The notes: generated by a model not told the origin, from the sequence alone. A DNA stretch of 64,000 nt from Kriegella aquimaris (GCF_900103215.1 NZ_FNGV01000002.1:186001-250000), one strand, 5' to 3'; positions 25,114-34,483 are shown, numbered from the stretch's first letter. Translations and numbers: made by a program.

Positions 25114-26445
25114 ATGGAAGACATGCTTTTTTACGATCGGATGCAATTCGCCTTCACGATAACTTTCCATTACTTATTTCCGCAATTAACCATGGGACTT
25201 TCTTTAATGATCGTCTATTTTAAGTGGAAATTTTTACGAACCAAGCTTGACATATATAATGATGCGGCCAAATTCTGGATGAAAATTTTTGCCTTGAATT
25301 TTGCCATGGGTGTGGTAACGGGTATACCCATGGAATTTCAATTCGGAACGAACTGGGCAAAATTTTCGGAATTAACAGGAGGCATTATTGGACAGACTTT
25401 AGCCATGGAAGGCATGTTTTCCTTCTTTTTGGAGTCCTCATTTTTGGGGATGTTCCTTTTTGGTGAAAAATTACTGGGTCAAAAACTTCATTTTCTTACC
25501 GGATTCTTGGTCTTTTTAGGGTCTTGGGCAAGTGGTTTTTTGATCATAGCGACGCATTCGTGGATGCAGCACCCCGTAGGTTTTGAAATAGTTGAGAACG
25601 GGAAATTCGTGCTCAACAATTTTTCCGCCCTCTTCTCAAATCCGTGGTTATGGCCTTCCTATATTCATAATCAGTTGGCCTCATTGATAACTGCGGCTTT
25701 TGTAGTCGCTGCTATCGGTGCATTTTATATCTTGAACAACAAGCATAGCGAATTCGGAAAATTGTTTGTCAAAACTGGTGTGCTATTTGGTTTGGCCGCT
25801 TCAGTTCTTGTGGCTTTCCCTACTGGTGATTGGGCCGCCAAAAATGTTGTTGAACACCAACCCGTTACTTTTGCTGCCATGGAAGGTATTTTCGAAACCG
25901 TTGATGGGGGCTCAGAAATCGTATTGATAGGTCAACCCGATACTGAAAACAAAAAACTGGATAACAAAATCGCCGTACCGAATGTGTTGAGTTTTTTGAC
26001 CTATCAGAGATGGGACGCTCAAATAAAGGGGCTGAACGAATTCGATGAAAAAGATTATCCTACCAATATTCCCGGGCTTTATTACGCCTACCATATTATG
26101 GTAGGTTTAGGTACCGTTTTTATAGCATTGATGTTCGTAGCGGCCCTACAGCTTTGGCGTAAAAAGTTATACAAAACCAAATGGATTTTATGGGCGCTCG
26201 TTTTTGCACTGCCCTTTCCCTATATCGCCAACACTACCGGATGGTACACCGCTGAACTTGGTAGGCAGCCGTGGTTGGTCTATAATTTGATGCGCACTGC
26301 TGATGGGGCATCACCTACGGTATCCGCTGGAAACACCCTTTTCACACTATTGGGTTTTGTAGGGCTGTACCTATTGCTAGGGATGTTGTTTTTGATTTTG
26401 GTGGGAAAAATAATAAACAAGGGACCTGAAACCGCAAAAGTTTAA
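25114..26445 (+). CDS. cydA: Cytochrome bd ubiquinol oxidase subunit I
   Basis: A 443-aa membrane protein binding the hemes of cytochrome bd, which reduces oxygen at high affinity with quinol. His19 (TITFHYLFP), His185 (SYIHNQ), Glu99 and Glu107 correspond to the heme and proton-path residues. The GRQPW quinol-site motif is intact in AELGRQPWLVYN. At 443 aa it is the short-Q-loop form. It is 2 bp from cydB. I saw no small cydX-type gene. Confidence 0.96.
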   Translation: MEDMLFYDRMQFAFTITFHYLFPQLTMGLSLMIVYFKWKFLRTKLDIYNDAAKFWMKIFALNFAMGVVTGIPMEFQFGTNWAKFSELTGGIIGQTLAMEGMFSFFLESSFLGMFLFGEKLLGQKLHFLTGFLVFLGSWASGFLIIATHSWMQHPVGFEIVENGKFVLNNFSALFSNPWLWPSYIHNQLASLITAAFVVAAIGAFYILNNKHSEFGKLFVKTGVLFGLAASVLVAFPTGDWAAKNVVEHQPVTFAAMEGIFETVDGGSEIVLIGQPDTENKKLDNKIAVPNVLSFLTYQRWDAQIKGLNEFDEKDYPTNIPGLYYAYHIMVGLGTVFIALMFVAALQLWRKKLYKTKWILWALVFALPFPYIANTTGWYTAELGRQPWLVYNLMRTADGASPTVSAGNTLFTLLGFVGLYLLLGMLFLILVGKIINKGPETAKV

Positions 26446-26447
26446 TT

Positions 26448-27524
26448 ATGGAGTTATTTTGGTATATCGTTTTGATGGGGATGTTGGGCATGTACGTCGT
26501 ACTTGATGGCTATGATTTTGGGGCCGGCATTGTTCACTTGTTCTTTGCAAAGAAAGAAAAAGACAAAAAAGCCATCACCAGTGCCATAGGTCCTTTTTGG
26601 GACGCTAACGAGGTGTGGTTGATTGCTTCTGGCGGGGTGCTTTTTTTCGCTTTTCCTACCCTATATGCGTCGTCTTTCAGTGGTTTTTACCTGCCTTTGA
26701 TGATGATTTTGTGGTTGTTGATCTTTAGGGCCATAGGCTTAGAGCTAAGGGGACAAGTACACAACAGCTTATGGGAAAGTGTTTGGGATAAGGCCTTCGG
26801 AATTTCTAGTCTGCTTCTGGCATTGTTTTTCGGGGTTGCCTTGGGAAATGTGGTTCGGGGCGTGAATTTGGGTATTGTAGAAAATGGAGTTTCTACGCAT
26901 GAGGCGCATTATTTCTTTTTGCCCTTGTGGAACGCAACCTTTAGCCCAACAGCCGAGCACCTCGGCATTATCGATTGGTTTACCCTTCTATTGGGTGTTA
27001 TCGGAGTAGTGACATTGACTATTCACGGGGCGAATTGGATTATTTTCAAGACTAATGCCGACTTGAACGAAAAGCTCAAAAAAGTGATTTTCCGATTGAA
27101 TTTTGTGCTATTGGCCTTGGTAGTAGTTTCCTTATTGGTATGGCATGTGATTGAACCGAAACCTTTTCATAATTTTATCGAAACCCCTTGGTTGTGGGTC
27201 TTCCCCGTAATTACATTTGCGGGTCTTTCCGGTCTGTTCAATGTCAAAAGATTCAAAAAAGACGGTCAAGGGTTTTTGTTTTCTACGCTTTTCTTGTTGG
27301 GAGGTTTTGCTACCACGGTAGCATCCATCTTTCCTAATGTGTTGCCCTCGACGAATGATGTAAATCCGTCTTTGACGATTTATAATGTTGCCGCCGATTC
27401 GTACGGACTTACAGTCGGATTGAACTGGTTCGTCATAGCCTTGATTCTTGTGATTATCTATTTTGTGATACAATATCGGGTCTTTAAAGGCAAAATGGAC
27501 GATATTGGATACGGAGACCATTGA
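26448..27524 (+). CDS. cydB: Cytochrome bd ubiquinol oxidase subunit II
   Basis: A 358-aa integral membrane partner of CydA with many hydrophobic segments. YVVLDGYDFGAGIVHLFF and GPFWDANEVWLIASGGVLFFAFP are hallmark CydB segments in the first third. Only two bases separate it from cydA, so the two form an operon. The downstream YeeE pair follows after about 100 bp. Confidence 0.96.
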   Translation: MELFWYIVLMGMLGMYVVLDGYDFGAGIVHLFFAKKEKDKKAITSAIGPFWDANEVWLIASGGVLFFAFPTLYASSFSGFYLPLMMILWLLIFRAIGLELRGQVHNSLWESVWDKAFGISSLLLALFFGVALGNVVRGVNLGIVENGVSTHEAHYFFLPLWNATFSPTAEHLGIIDWFTLLLGVIGVVTLTIHGANWIIFKTNADLNEKLKKVIFRLNFVLLALVVVSLLVWHVIEPKPFHNFIETPWLWVFPVITFAGLSGLFNVKRFKKDGQGFLFSTLFLLGGFATTVASIFPNVLPSTNDVNPSLTIYNVAADSYGLTVGLNWFVIALILVIIYFVIQYRVFKGKMDDIGYGDH

Positions 27525-27628
27525 AATCTTTTGTTTGCCTACGTTTTTCTTGGTCCCATTCTTTTGTAACAAATGTTACATAACTTCATAATGAAATCAC
27601 CTTTCTTTGCATTTAACGACGTTACTTC

Positions 27629-28186
27629 ATGAATTTAATATATGAACCTTGGCCTTGGTATGTTTCGGGCCCACTGATTGCTGTCATAATGTTTTTGTTG
27701 ATAATGATTGGCAAAAAGTTCGGTATGTCATCAAACCTACGCACATTATGTACCATTTGCGGGGCTGATAAAACCACTGATTTCTTTAAGTTCGATTGGA
27801 AGGCCCAGCGCTGGAACTTGGTGGTGGTGGTCGGTGCTATAATCGGAGGTTATATAGGTTCTCATTGGCTTTCACCGGATGTTGCCGTAGCAATAAACCC
27901 TAAAACCATCGGCGACCTGAACTCGTTGGGTTTTGAGAGCGCAGGAAAAGCTTATTTACCTACCGAATTGTTCGATACCGCTGCATTGACAGATATAAAA
28001 AGCTTGGTGCTATTGGCAGTTGGTGGCCTACTCGTCGGTTTTGGTGCAAGGTATGCCAATGGGTGTACTTCTGGCCATGCCATATCTGGGCTTAGTAACT
28101 TGCAACTGCCATCATTGATAGCCGTAATCGGTTTCTTTATTGGTGGTTTGGTAATGATACATTTAATATTTCCCCTTTTATTCTAA
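27629..28186 (+). CDS. YeeE/YedE family membrane protein, first half
   Basis: A 185-aa membrane protein with the family motif GARYANGCTSGHAISGLSNLQ, whose Cys is thought to pass thiosulfate or reduced sulfur in TsuA-type transporters. A second Cys pair occurs in TICGADKT. It pairs with the following gene to make the two half-transporters usual in Bacteroidota. The partner rhodanese/MBL gene is only a remnant at 24735..24937. Confidence 0.88.
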   Translation: MNLIYEPWPWYVSGPLIAVIMFLLIMIGKKFGMSSNLRTLCTICGADKTTDFFKFDWKAQRWNLVVVVGAIIGGYIGSHWLSPDVAVAINPKTIGDLNSLGFESAGKAYLPTELFDTAALTDIKSLVLLAVGGLLVGFGARYANGCTSGHAISGLSNLQLPSLIAVIGFFIGGLVMIHLIFPLLF

Positions 28187-28189
28187 ACG

Positions 28190-28603
28190 ATGCGCACACT
28201 CTCATATCTATTTATAGGCATATTTTTCGGAATTGTAATGTTCAAGTCGGAGGCCGCTTCATGGTTCCGGATTTATGAAATGTTCAAGTTCGAATCCTTT
28301 CACATGTATGGTATTATTGGTTCTGCCCTGGTCATTGGTATTGCTATGGTACAATGGATAAAACGGTACAATATCAAGTCGTTTTACGGGGAGAAAATTC
28401 TGTTTATGCCTAAAGAAAAAGGTATCAGGCAATATCTTTTTGGAGGTATTGTCTTTGGTTTGGGGTGGGCATTGGCGGGTGCTTGTCCGGGCCCCATGTT
28501 TACATTGGTAGGAGCAGGTTATGTGCCTATTTTGGTCGTTATTTTTGGTGCCATGCTAGGCACTTATCTATATGGGGTACTCAAAGACCGATTGCCACAT
28601 TGA
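28190..28603 (+). CDS. YeeE/YedE family (DUF6691-like) membrane protein, second half
   Basis: A 137-aa membrane protein, 3 bp after its partner, with the motif GLGWALAGACPGPMFTLVGAG. This is the Cys-Pro-Gly-Pro motif of the second YeeE half. Together with the preceding gene it should move a sulfur compound across the inner membrane. Confidence 0.88.
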   Translation: MRTLSYLFIGIFFGIVMFKSEAASWFRIYEMFKFESFHMYGIIGSALVIGIAMVQWIKRYNIKSFYGEKILFMPKEKGIRQYLFGGIVFGLGWALAGACPGPMFTLVGAGYVPILVVIFGAMLGTYLYGVLKDRLPH

Positions 28604-28830
28604 TTATGATAATGAAGACAATTGCTTTTTGGTAAAATACACGCTATTGTATTCCAACGGTACAAAAGCCATATCAACGCTTAAAAACGGTTGTAACTTT
28701 ATATTACTCGATAAAGATATTGTCAGACACCAAATGAATATGAGTCCCAACGCGATTAAACGTATGTAAACCGAATAAATTTCGACTTAATAAGTGCATG
28801 AAGTAATTGTCGAACTAAACAAATGATGCC

Positions 28831-28998
28831 ATGGAATCTAAAACGAATATAGACCTGATGCTTTTTCTTAATTTTCAGAGTACCACTAATTTATTACAGG
28901 AAAGCGACAATACTTGGGAACAAAAAATCAAATCCGATCCGTTATTGACCACAGGGCGTTTATTTGCCTTTCCCGAATTTTTGGAATTTTATTCATAA
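28831..28998 (+). CDS. Small hypothetical protein (55 aa), uncertain
   Basis: A 55-codon ATG frame in the gap between the YeeE pair and the sulfatase, encoding MESKTNIDLMLFLNFQST and an aromatic tail LFAFPEFLEFYS. It has no recognised family, no membrane segment and no clear signal. The remaining gap (28604-28830 and 28999-29306) shows only short stop-riddled frames and one dispersed repeat cluster. It could equally be a remnant of a longer gene. Confidence 0.25.
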   Translation: MESKTNIDLMLFLNFQSTTNLLQESDNTWEQKIKSDPLLTTGRLFAFPEFLEFYS

Positions 28999-29127
28999 AT
29001 GCCAGTCCACCCAAACCAGATGTTCCGTTGAATAATTAGGCCTACATTGGTTTTTCATTTGCCAAAAGCAGAGCACCGGATTACGGTTAATCAATTTTGA
29101 AAAAGTAAATCGGGCACTTCGAAAAAA

Positions 29128-29202
29128 AGTAAGGCAACCTCTCCAGGCCCATCATTGCGAGGTACGAAGCAATCTCTCCATTAAGATACAAAGCAATTGG
29201 AG
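29128..29202. repeat. Dispersed ATTGC-GCAAT repeat, cluster A
   Basis: One full unit at 29153..29175 (ATTGCGAGG, T, ACGAAGCAAT) plus partial units on each side (GCAACCTCT before, ACAAAGCAATTGG after). The unit is an imperfect palindrome. The same unit recurs at 31.99-32.13 and 34.22-34.38 kb. Confidence 0.8.
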
Positions 29203-29306
29203 GTTATTAATGCGTAATACCAGCCTTCTCAAAGTTTCCATTTCATCATTTCTTGAAAAATGGTACATTAGTACAGTTTGATACAATTCTACAATCATCT
29301 GTAACT

Positions 29307-30914
29307 ATGAAATTATCCAAAGTATATTCCCATGTTATAATAATACTGACGCTTTCGGGGTGTCAGTATGATTTTTATGGTCAAGACCGTCCTAACATTC
29401 TATTCGTTATCAGCGACGATCAATCGTTCTTGCATACAAGCTTTGAAGGGTCTAATTTTATAAAAACGCCTGCTTTCGATAGGGTAGCCCGCGAAGGTGT
29501 GTATTTTTCGAATTGCTATGCCGGTTCTCCGGGCTGTGCCCCTTCAAGAAGTGCCATCATTACGGGAAGGCACCATTGGCAAAATGAACAATCTGGCCAA
29601 CATGCTTCCGCATGGTTGAAAAAACATGTTCCGTTTGTCGACCTGATTGAGAAGAATGGATATTCAGTGGGACGAACGGGTAAGGGTGTGGGTCCTTTTC
29701 AATATGCGCGAACGGCAGAAGATTCACTATGGCGAAAATCGGATGCTGCAGGAATCGCCCATAGCAATATAAGTTACGACGGACAAGAGGACGAGCGTTT
29801 TGCCGAAGGCATCAGTACAACTAATTATTTCGAAAATTTCAAATATTTTTTAGAGCATGATGAGGGTGACGCACCATTTTTTTTCTGGTATGGAGGTCGA
29901 GAACCACATCGGAGATATGAAAAAGGATCGTGGAAAAATAGGTCGAAAAGGTTGGAAGATGTTGATGTGCCGGAATTTCTTCCGGACAATGATGAGATTC
30001 GGGGCGATTTGTTGGATTATGCCGTAGAAATTGAATGGTTTGATCTTCATCTTCAAAGAATGCTCGATTATCTTGAGGAAATCGGGGAATTGGAAAATAC
30101 CATTGTCATCGTAACGGCCGATAACGGCATGCCCTTTCCTCGGGCCAAGGCAAATAGTTATGAATATGGCGTGCATGTACCGTTGGCCATTAGATACCCG
30201 AAAGGGTTTTCATCAAATAGAATTGTTAATGATGCCGTCGGTTTTGTAGATATTGCACCGACGATTCTTGAGATAACGAATACGTCATCTAAAGGAATGC
30301 TTCCGATTACCGGAAAAAGTATTTTACATATTTTAAAAAGAAAGGAAAATGGCCTTGTTTCAAAAAAAGAGCGCGCCGTATTTTCGGGCAGGGAGCGTCA
30401 TTCTTCTTCGCGGTATTTGAATTGGGGATATCCGCAAAGAGCCATCCGAAAGGGAGATCATCTTTTGATTTGGAACATGAAATCGGAACGTTGGCCGGCA
30501 GGTGCTCCCCAAAAATTCGACGCAAACGATTCGTTACAATTACTTCCGATGCATGGTTTGGACGAACAACATAAATACATCCCCAACGGTGCCTATACCG
30601 ATATCGATGATTGCCCTTCAAAAACATATCTCATCGAAAATTATGAGGTAGACGAAATTGAGCCCTATTTCGAACTGGCGGTTGCCAAACGACCCGAATA
30701 TGAACTTTTTAATGTGACCGAAGATCCCGCTTGCTTAAAAAATCTATCCGGTAAGCAGTCGTTCAAAATCATTGAAAAAGATTTAAAAAAGGAATTGTTG
30801 GAGGAATTGAAAAGAACCAACGACCCACGTATTGTTGGTCCTGACCGTGAAATATTCGATAGTTATAAGAGATATTCCCCGATGCGAAAGTTTCCCAAAC
30901 CAGATAAAACCTAA
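29307..30914 (+). CDS. Sulfatase family lipoprotein
   Basis: A 535-aa formylglycine-dependent sulfatase. A lipoprotein signal ends LTLSGC (Cys19). RPNILFVISDD opens the catalytic domain with the metal Asp pair (37-38). GCAPSRSAIITGRH has Cys77 in the CxPSR motif for conversion to formylglycine. VIVTADNGMPF supplies the second metal site. It resembles heparan N-sulfatase-like members and probably desulfates a polysaccharide outside the cytoplasm; the substrate is unproven. I start at the ATG at 29307, since the longer frame uses a TTG and would bury the signal peptide. Repeat clusters flank this region. Confidence 0.9.
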   Translation: MKLSKVYSHVIIILTLSGCQYDFYGQDRPNILFVISDDQSFLHTSFEGSNFIKTPAFDRVAREGVYFSNCYAGSPGCAPSRSAIITGRHHWQNEQSGQHASAWLKKHVPFVDLIEKNGYSVGRTGKGVGPFQYARTAEDSLWRKSDAAGIAHSNISYDGQEDERFAEGISTTNYFENFKYFLEHDEGDAPFFFWYGGREPHRRYEKGSWKNRSKRLEDVDVPEFLPDNDEIRGDLLDYAVEIEWFDLHLQRMLDYLEEIGELENTIVIVTADNGMPFPRAKANSYEYGVHVPLAIRYPKGFSSNRIVNDAVGFVDIAPTILEITNTSSKGMLPITGKSILHILKRKENGLVSKKERAVFSGRERHSSSRYLNWGYPQRAIRKGDHLLIWNMKSERWPAGAPQKFDANDSLQLLPMHGLDEQHKYIPNGAYTDIDDCPSKTYLIENYEVDEIEPYFELAVAKRPEYELFNVTEDPACLKNLSGKQSFKIIEKDLKKELLEELKRTNDPRIVGPDREIFDSYKRYSPMRKFPKPDKT

Positions 30915-31065
30915 GCGTATCGAAACGAATAGCAAATGTGACAATTGGAATCGACTTATGCATCTTCTTTAGCGTTTTTTCAGAATGCTTGCTCTTCGTG
31001 CCAATCGATATTGTCAAAAAACCGCTAAATTCGTAGGGTTCCTAATTATCGAATTAACCGTTACC

Positions 31066-31983
31066 ATGAGTTTTCGAAGCCTATTTTTTCCAATGATTAT
31101 TTTATGCTTGTACCCTAATTTCAGTTTTGGTCAAGAGGTAAAGAACGTACCCGAGGCTTTTAAAGCATTAGACACAACGCCGGAAGTAATCGTTTTGAAA
31201 AATACCCTAGATGTACCTACTGCTAACGGTCATTTTCAGGGAGTACAGGTGATGGTAAATAACGGTGTCGAAAAAATACTTATCTCTGGGAGTTCACAAA
31301 CCACCGCCTATGTTTTACAGGCCGATTTGGCGACACAAAAAACGGACAGGCTTATTCCTTTGATGAAAGAACCTTTTAGACATGCGGGAGGCATTCAGGT
31401 TAGCGAACCGTATATGGTAGTGGGAATAGAGGACAATGTGATTAAGACGGCCTCAAAGGTTTGTCTGTATAATTATAAAACGGGCAACCTTTATAGGGCC
31501 CGACAAAATATGATTATCAAAAGGCAGGGTGAAGTGGAGTTACAAACTGCTGGGGCTACGGGTTTGTTGGCCATGAAGAATGGCTATCTTATGTTGGTTA
31601 GCAATTGGGACAGCCGCAATTGGGATTTCTACCGTGTGAACCCTAAAACTGGAAATCAAAAAATACTCAAGAGTTTTGCGGCTCCTGACGATTGGGCCGG
31701 CTATCAATCGATTAATTTGATTAAGGATGACGAAGCCATTTATGCCATTGGAACTTATGAAGAAGATGCGTTAAGCTATGCAGATTTAATTCTTGTAAGT
31801 AACCGAGGTACCTTCGAGCCGATAATGAAAAAAGTGCTTAGCAAAGCTTTTTATTGTAAAAATGGAGTTGATTTTGGAGGTGCTGCAGGCCTTCAAGTCG
31901 ACAATCAAGGAGCATTGCACCTATGGGGAACCCAAAAAAGTGCGGTGCGCCAAATCACGATAAACCGATTTTCACAACAATAA
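31066..31983 (+). CDS. Secreted protein, predicted beta-propeller, function unknown
   Basis: A 305-aa exported protein with a signal peptide ending SFGQ near residue 23. The rest is beta-rich with repeated segments such as VQVMVNNGVEKILISG, YNYKTGNLY and FYRVNPKTGNQK, which suggest a propeller. No catalytic motif is recognised. I prefer the ATG at 31066; the upstream ATG at 30985 adds 27 residues before the signal. It lies 150 bp after the sulfatase and ends at repeat cluster B. A role with the sulfatase is guesswork. Confidence 0.65.
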   Translation: MSFRSLFFPMIILCLYPNFSFGQEVKNVPEAFKALDTTPEVIVLKNTLDVPTANGHFQGVQVMVNNGVEKILISGSSQTTAYVLQADLATQKTDRLIPLMKEPFRHAGGIQVSEPYMVVGIEDNVIKTASKVCLYNYKTGNLYRARQNMIIKRQGEVELQTAGATGLLAMKNGYLMLVSNWDSRNWDFYRVNPKTGNQKILKSFAAPDDWAGYQSINLIKDDEAIYAIGTYEEDALSYADLILVSNRGTFEPIMKKVLSKAFYCKNGVDFGGAAGLQVDNQGALHLWGTQKSAVRQITINRFSQQ

Positions 31984-31987
31984 ACCC

Positions 31988-32135
31988 ATCATTGCAAGGA
32001 ACGATGCAATCCGTCAAGTTCCTCATTGCGAGGCACGAAGCAATCTCTCCACCAAGGCACGAAGCAATCTCTTGAAACAATCTGCTCCGTCTCGACTTTG
32101 ACTACGAGGCACGAAGCAACCTCTTCCTAGAGGTC
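31988..32135. repeat. Dispersed ATTGC-GCAAT repeat, cluster B
   Basis: Four units: 31990..32011 (ATTGCAAGG, A, ACGATGCAAT), 32024..32047 (ATTGCGAGG, C, ACGAAGCAAT), and two with the left arm degraded at about 32054 and 32103. It begins immediately after the propeller gene stop. The rest of the gap to 32291 shows a 27-bp motif (32204..32230) and no gene. Confidence 0.8.
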
Positions 32136-32203
32136 CCGAGTAAGCAATAACCTAAAACCCTTATTTTTCTGACACGCCTATACTAACTCGTGCGGCTATT
32201 TTT

Positions 32204-32230
32204 AAAAAGTGTAAATTAGTGTATAATCGG
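32204..32230 (+). repeat. 27-bp motif shared with 34433, copy 1
   Basis: An AT-rich segment containing GTAAATTAGTGTATAAT. It matches 23 of 27 positions at 34433..34459. Each copy sits ahead of an AT-rich gene, so it may be a shared promoter-like or cassette boundary sequence. Confidence 0.55.
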
Positions 32231-32291
32231 TGGACCTAATAAGTATACCTATAGCGCCTGTAAATTGAAAAAAAATTGAGTTTAGATTGAA

Positions 32292-32873
32292 ATGAAGAAT
32301 AAAGAGCAACCGACGCAGCTTTTTTTAAAGTGGTTTGACGAAGAATTAAAATTATCAAAAGTCCGTATTCCGACAGCAGTTTGCTTGTCTACCATGGGAA
32401 CAGATGATTTCCCCAACGCTAGATTTGTTTCCTTTAAAGAGTTAATTGATGATTCGTTTATTATTACGGGCCCGTTAAATTCGAGAAAGGGACTTGAAAT
32501 TGAAAACAATAATAAGGTAGCATTGACTTTTTGGTGGACGGAAACAGAAAGGCAGGTTAGAATTCAAGGTATTGCTTCAAAAATATCTGATCAACTTGCA
32601 GATAAATATTTTGAAGCGCGCAACACAAATTCTCAAGCGGTATCTTTAATTTGTGAGCAGGGGAAAGAAACTGACAATCTGAAAAAACTGGAACAAAAAG
32701 TGTTGGATAAAGTTTCGGAAAACACCAAAATAAGCAGGCCGCAGAATTGGAGTGGATTTTCGATTAAACCGACACGAATTGAGTTTATGGAATTCAAGAA
32801 AACAAGGTTTCACGAAAGAAAACTTTACCAAGTTGTAGCTGATGATTGGACTTTAAAAAATATACAACCCTAG
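32292..32873 (+). CDS. Pyridoxamine 5'-phosphate oxidase-like protein
   Basis: A 193-aa flavin split-barrel protein close to PdxH, which makes pyridoxal phosphate from the pyridoxine or pyridoxamine form. Present are PNARFVSFKEL, NSRKGLEIENNNKVALTFWW and ERQVRIQGIASK, the FMN-side segments. The C-terminus has RPQNWSGFSIKPTRIEFM, FHERKLYQ and a terminal QP. It is shorter than the usual PdxH of about 215 aa, and the arginine-rich RLHDR motif reads RFHER. It may be a diverged paralogue. It is AT-rich and flanked by accessory DNA. Confidence 0.78.
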   Translation: MKNKEQPTQLFLKWFDEELKLSKVRIPTAVCLSTMGTDDFPNARFVSFKELIDDSFIITGPLNSRKGLEIENNNKVALTFWWTETERQVRIQGIASKISDQLADKYFEARNTNSQAVSLICEQGKETDNLKKLEQKVLDKVSENTKISRPQNWSGFSIKPTRIEFMEFKKTRFHERKLYQVVADDWTLKNIQP

Positions 32874-32956
32874 GAAAAAGTCCGTGGAAAACCAATACGC
32901 AGTTAGTTTTTATGGGAGAATAAATAGAGCGTCATTTTAAAACAGCACAAGGTTTC

Positions 32957-34210
32957 ATGAAATATTTTTCAATACGCATACTTATTTTAGTGTTGCCGTT
33001 TCCATCTTTGATGCTTGCTCAAGGTGCTTTTTGGCCAAGACACGTAATAGATTCTTCATTTAGTGGGGCAGATGGAGTAAGGCTGGCAGATTTAAATAAT
33101 GACAACTTAATGGATATTGCCACGGGTTGGGAAGAAGGTGGCTTCACCAAGGTTTATGTTCATCCCGGGTACAATTTGGTAACTGAAAAATGGCCATCCG
33201 TAATTGTAGGAAATACGCCCTCTGTTGAAGATGCCGTTTTTGTAGATCTAAATAATGATGGGGCTGTTGATGTCATCAGCAGTACGGAAGGAAAAAATAG
33301 AAAGGTTTATATCAATTGGGCACCAAAAAATCCGGAAGACTATCTTGTTTCCACGAAATGGACCAGTGAGGTTCTTCCGGTTTCTGATGGTCTCATGCAA
33401 TGGATGTTTGCGATTCCTTCTCAGATAGATGGCATCAACGGAATGGATTTTATTGCTGGAGCCAAAGGGGCAGAAGCGAAAATCGGATGGTTTCAAGCGC
33501 CGGAAAATCCAAATAACTTGATCGACTGGAAATGGCACCCCATTAGTTCGGCAACTTGGGTGATGTCGCTTCTGGTTAAAGATATAGACGGTGATGGCGA
33601 CCTTGATGTTGTAACCTCTGACCGTAAACCGGGACCGACAAATGGGGTTCGTTGGTTATCGAATCCCGGAGAAACTGGAAAGCAATCTCAAGAATGGGCG
33701 AACCACTTTATGGGGGCAAAAGGTTTGGAGGTTATGTTTATGGATATGGCCGATCTTGATGGTGATGGATTGGAAGACGTAATTGCTACGGAATATACCC
33801 ATCAGAAAATTGTTTACCTGCGAAAACTTGACCATACCGGTCTTAACTGGCAGCATTATAACATTGATATTCCTGAAATAACGGGTAGGGGCAAGGCGGT
33901 CAGCTTAGGCGATATCAATGGTGATGGCAAGCTTGACATTGTCTATAGCTCAAATACACTTGGCGACAACAGCAAGGAGGGTTTAATCTGGCTAACGTAT
34001 AAAAATGAGCCTACCGATTCCGTTTGGGAATGGCATCATTTAAGTGGCCCCGAAGGTTATAAATTTGACCGCATCGAGCTATTGGATCTCGATGGCGATG
34101 GGGATTTAGATGTACTTACTTGTGAAGAAAATTACGGTGTAGATAGCCAAGGTCTTGGAGTGATATGGTATGAAAACCCATTGAACAATAAGGCCACTCA
34201 CAAAAGATAG
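32957..34210 (+). CDS. Secreted FG-GAP/VCBS repeat protein
   Basis: A 417-aa exported protein with a signal peptide ending MLAQ near residue 22. It carries about six calcium-binding repeats of the DLNxDxxxD type, for example DLNNDNLMDIATG, DIDGDGDLDVVTS, DINGDGKLDIVYS and DLDGDGDLDVLTC. These form a seven-bladed integrin-like propeller in known relatives. No catalytic motif was seen. It is probably a surface-binding protein of the same accessory region as the sulfatase. Confidence 0.85.
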   Translation: MKYFSIRILILVLPFPSLMLAQGAFWPRHVIDSSFSGADGVRLADLNNDNLMDIATGWEEGGFTKVYVHPGYNLVTEKWPSVIVGNTPSVEDAVFVDLNNDGAVDVISSTEGKNRKVYINWAPKNPEDYLVSTKWTSEVLPVSDGLMQWMFAIPSQIDGINGMDFIAGAKGAEAKIGWFQAPENPNNLIDWKWHPISSATWVMSLLVKDIDGDGDLDVVTSDRKPGPTNGVRWLSNPGETGKQSQEWANHFMGAKGLEVMFMDMADLDGDGLEDVIATEYTHQKIVYLRKLDHTGLNWQHYNIDIPEITGRGKAVSLGDINGDGKLDIVYSSNTLGDNSKEGLIWLTYKNEPTDSVWEWHHLSGPEGYKFDRIELLDLDGDGDLDVLTCEENYGVDSQGLGVIWYENPLNNKATHKR

Positions 34211-34214
34211 CCCC

Positions 34215-34378
34215 TTCATTGCGAGGTACGAAGCAATTCCCCTGCCAAGTCACGTAGTAATCTCTGTGGTACATCATTGCGAGGAACGAAGCAATCCCTC
34301 AAAAGCAATTTCGCTGTTTTAGACCATCATTGCGAGGTACGAAGCAATCCTTTCATCTAGGTACGAAGCACTACGTAC
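34215..34378. repeat. Dispersed ATTGC-GCAAT repeat, cluster C
   Basis: Three good units (34217..34240, 34275..34298, 34328..34350), each ATTGCGAGG, one variable base, then ACGAAGCAAT, plus two degenerate ones at about 34246 and 34358. It begins 7 bp after the FG-GAP gene. The remaining gap to 34483 holds the second copy of the 27-bp motif. Confidence 0.85.
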
Positions 34379-34432
34379 CTTTATAAACACCTATCCTTCA
34401 AACACGACAATGTCCCAAAAACAATTCGTATT

Positions 34433-34459
34433 AAAAAATGTAACTTAGTATATAATAGG
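34433..34459 (+). repeat. 27-bp motif shared with 32204, copy 2
   Basis: The segment containing GTAACTTAGTATATAAT matches copy 1 at 23 of 27 positions and lies 24 bp before the next gene. Confidence 0.55.
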
Positions 34460-34483
34460 AATAGCATCCATTATGCCATCCAA

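Noticed and set aside
28572-28769. 65-aa ORF after the YeeE pair
   Set aside because: It starts inside the preceding gene in another frame and shows no recognisable family; too weak to call, though a decayed gene is possible.
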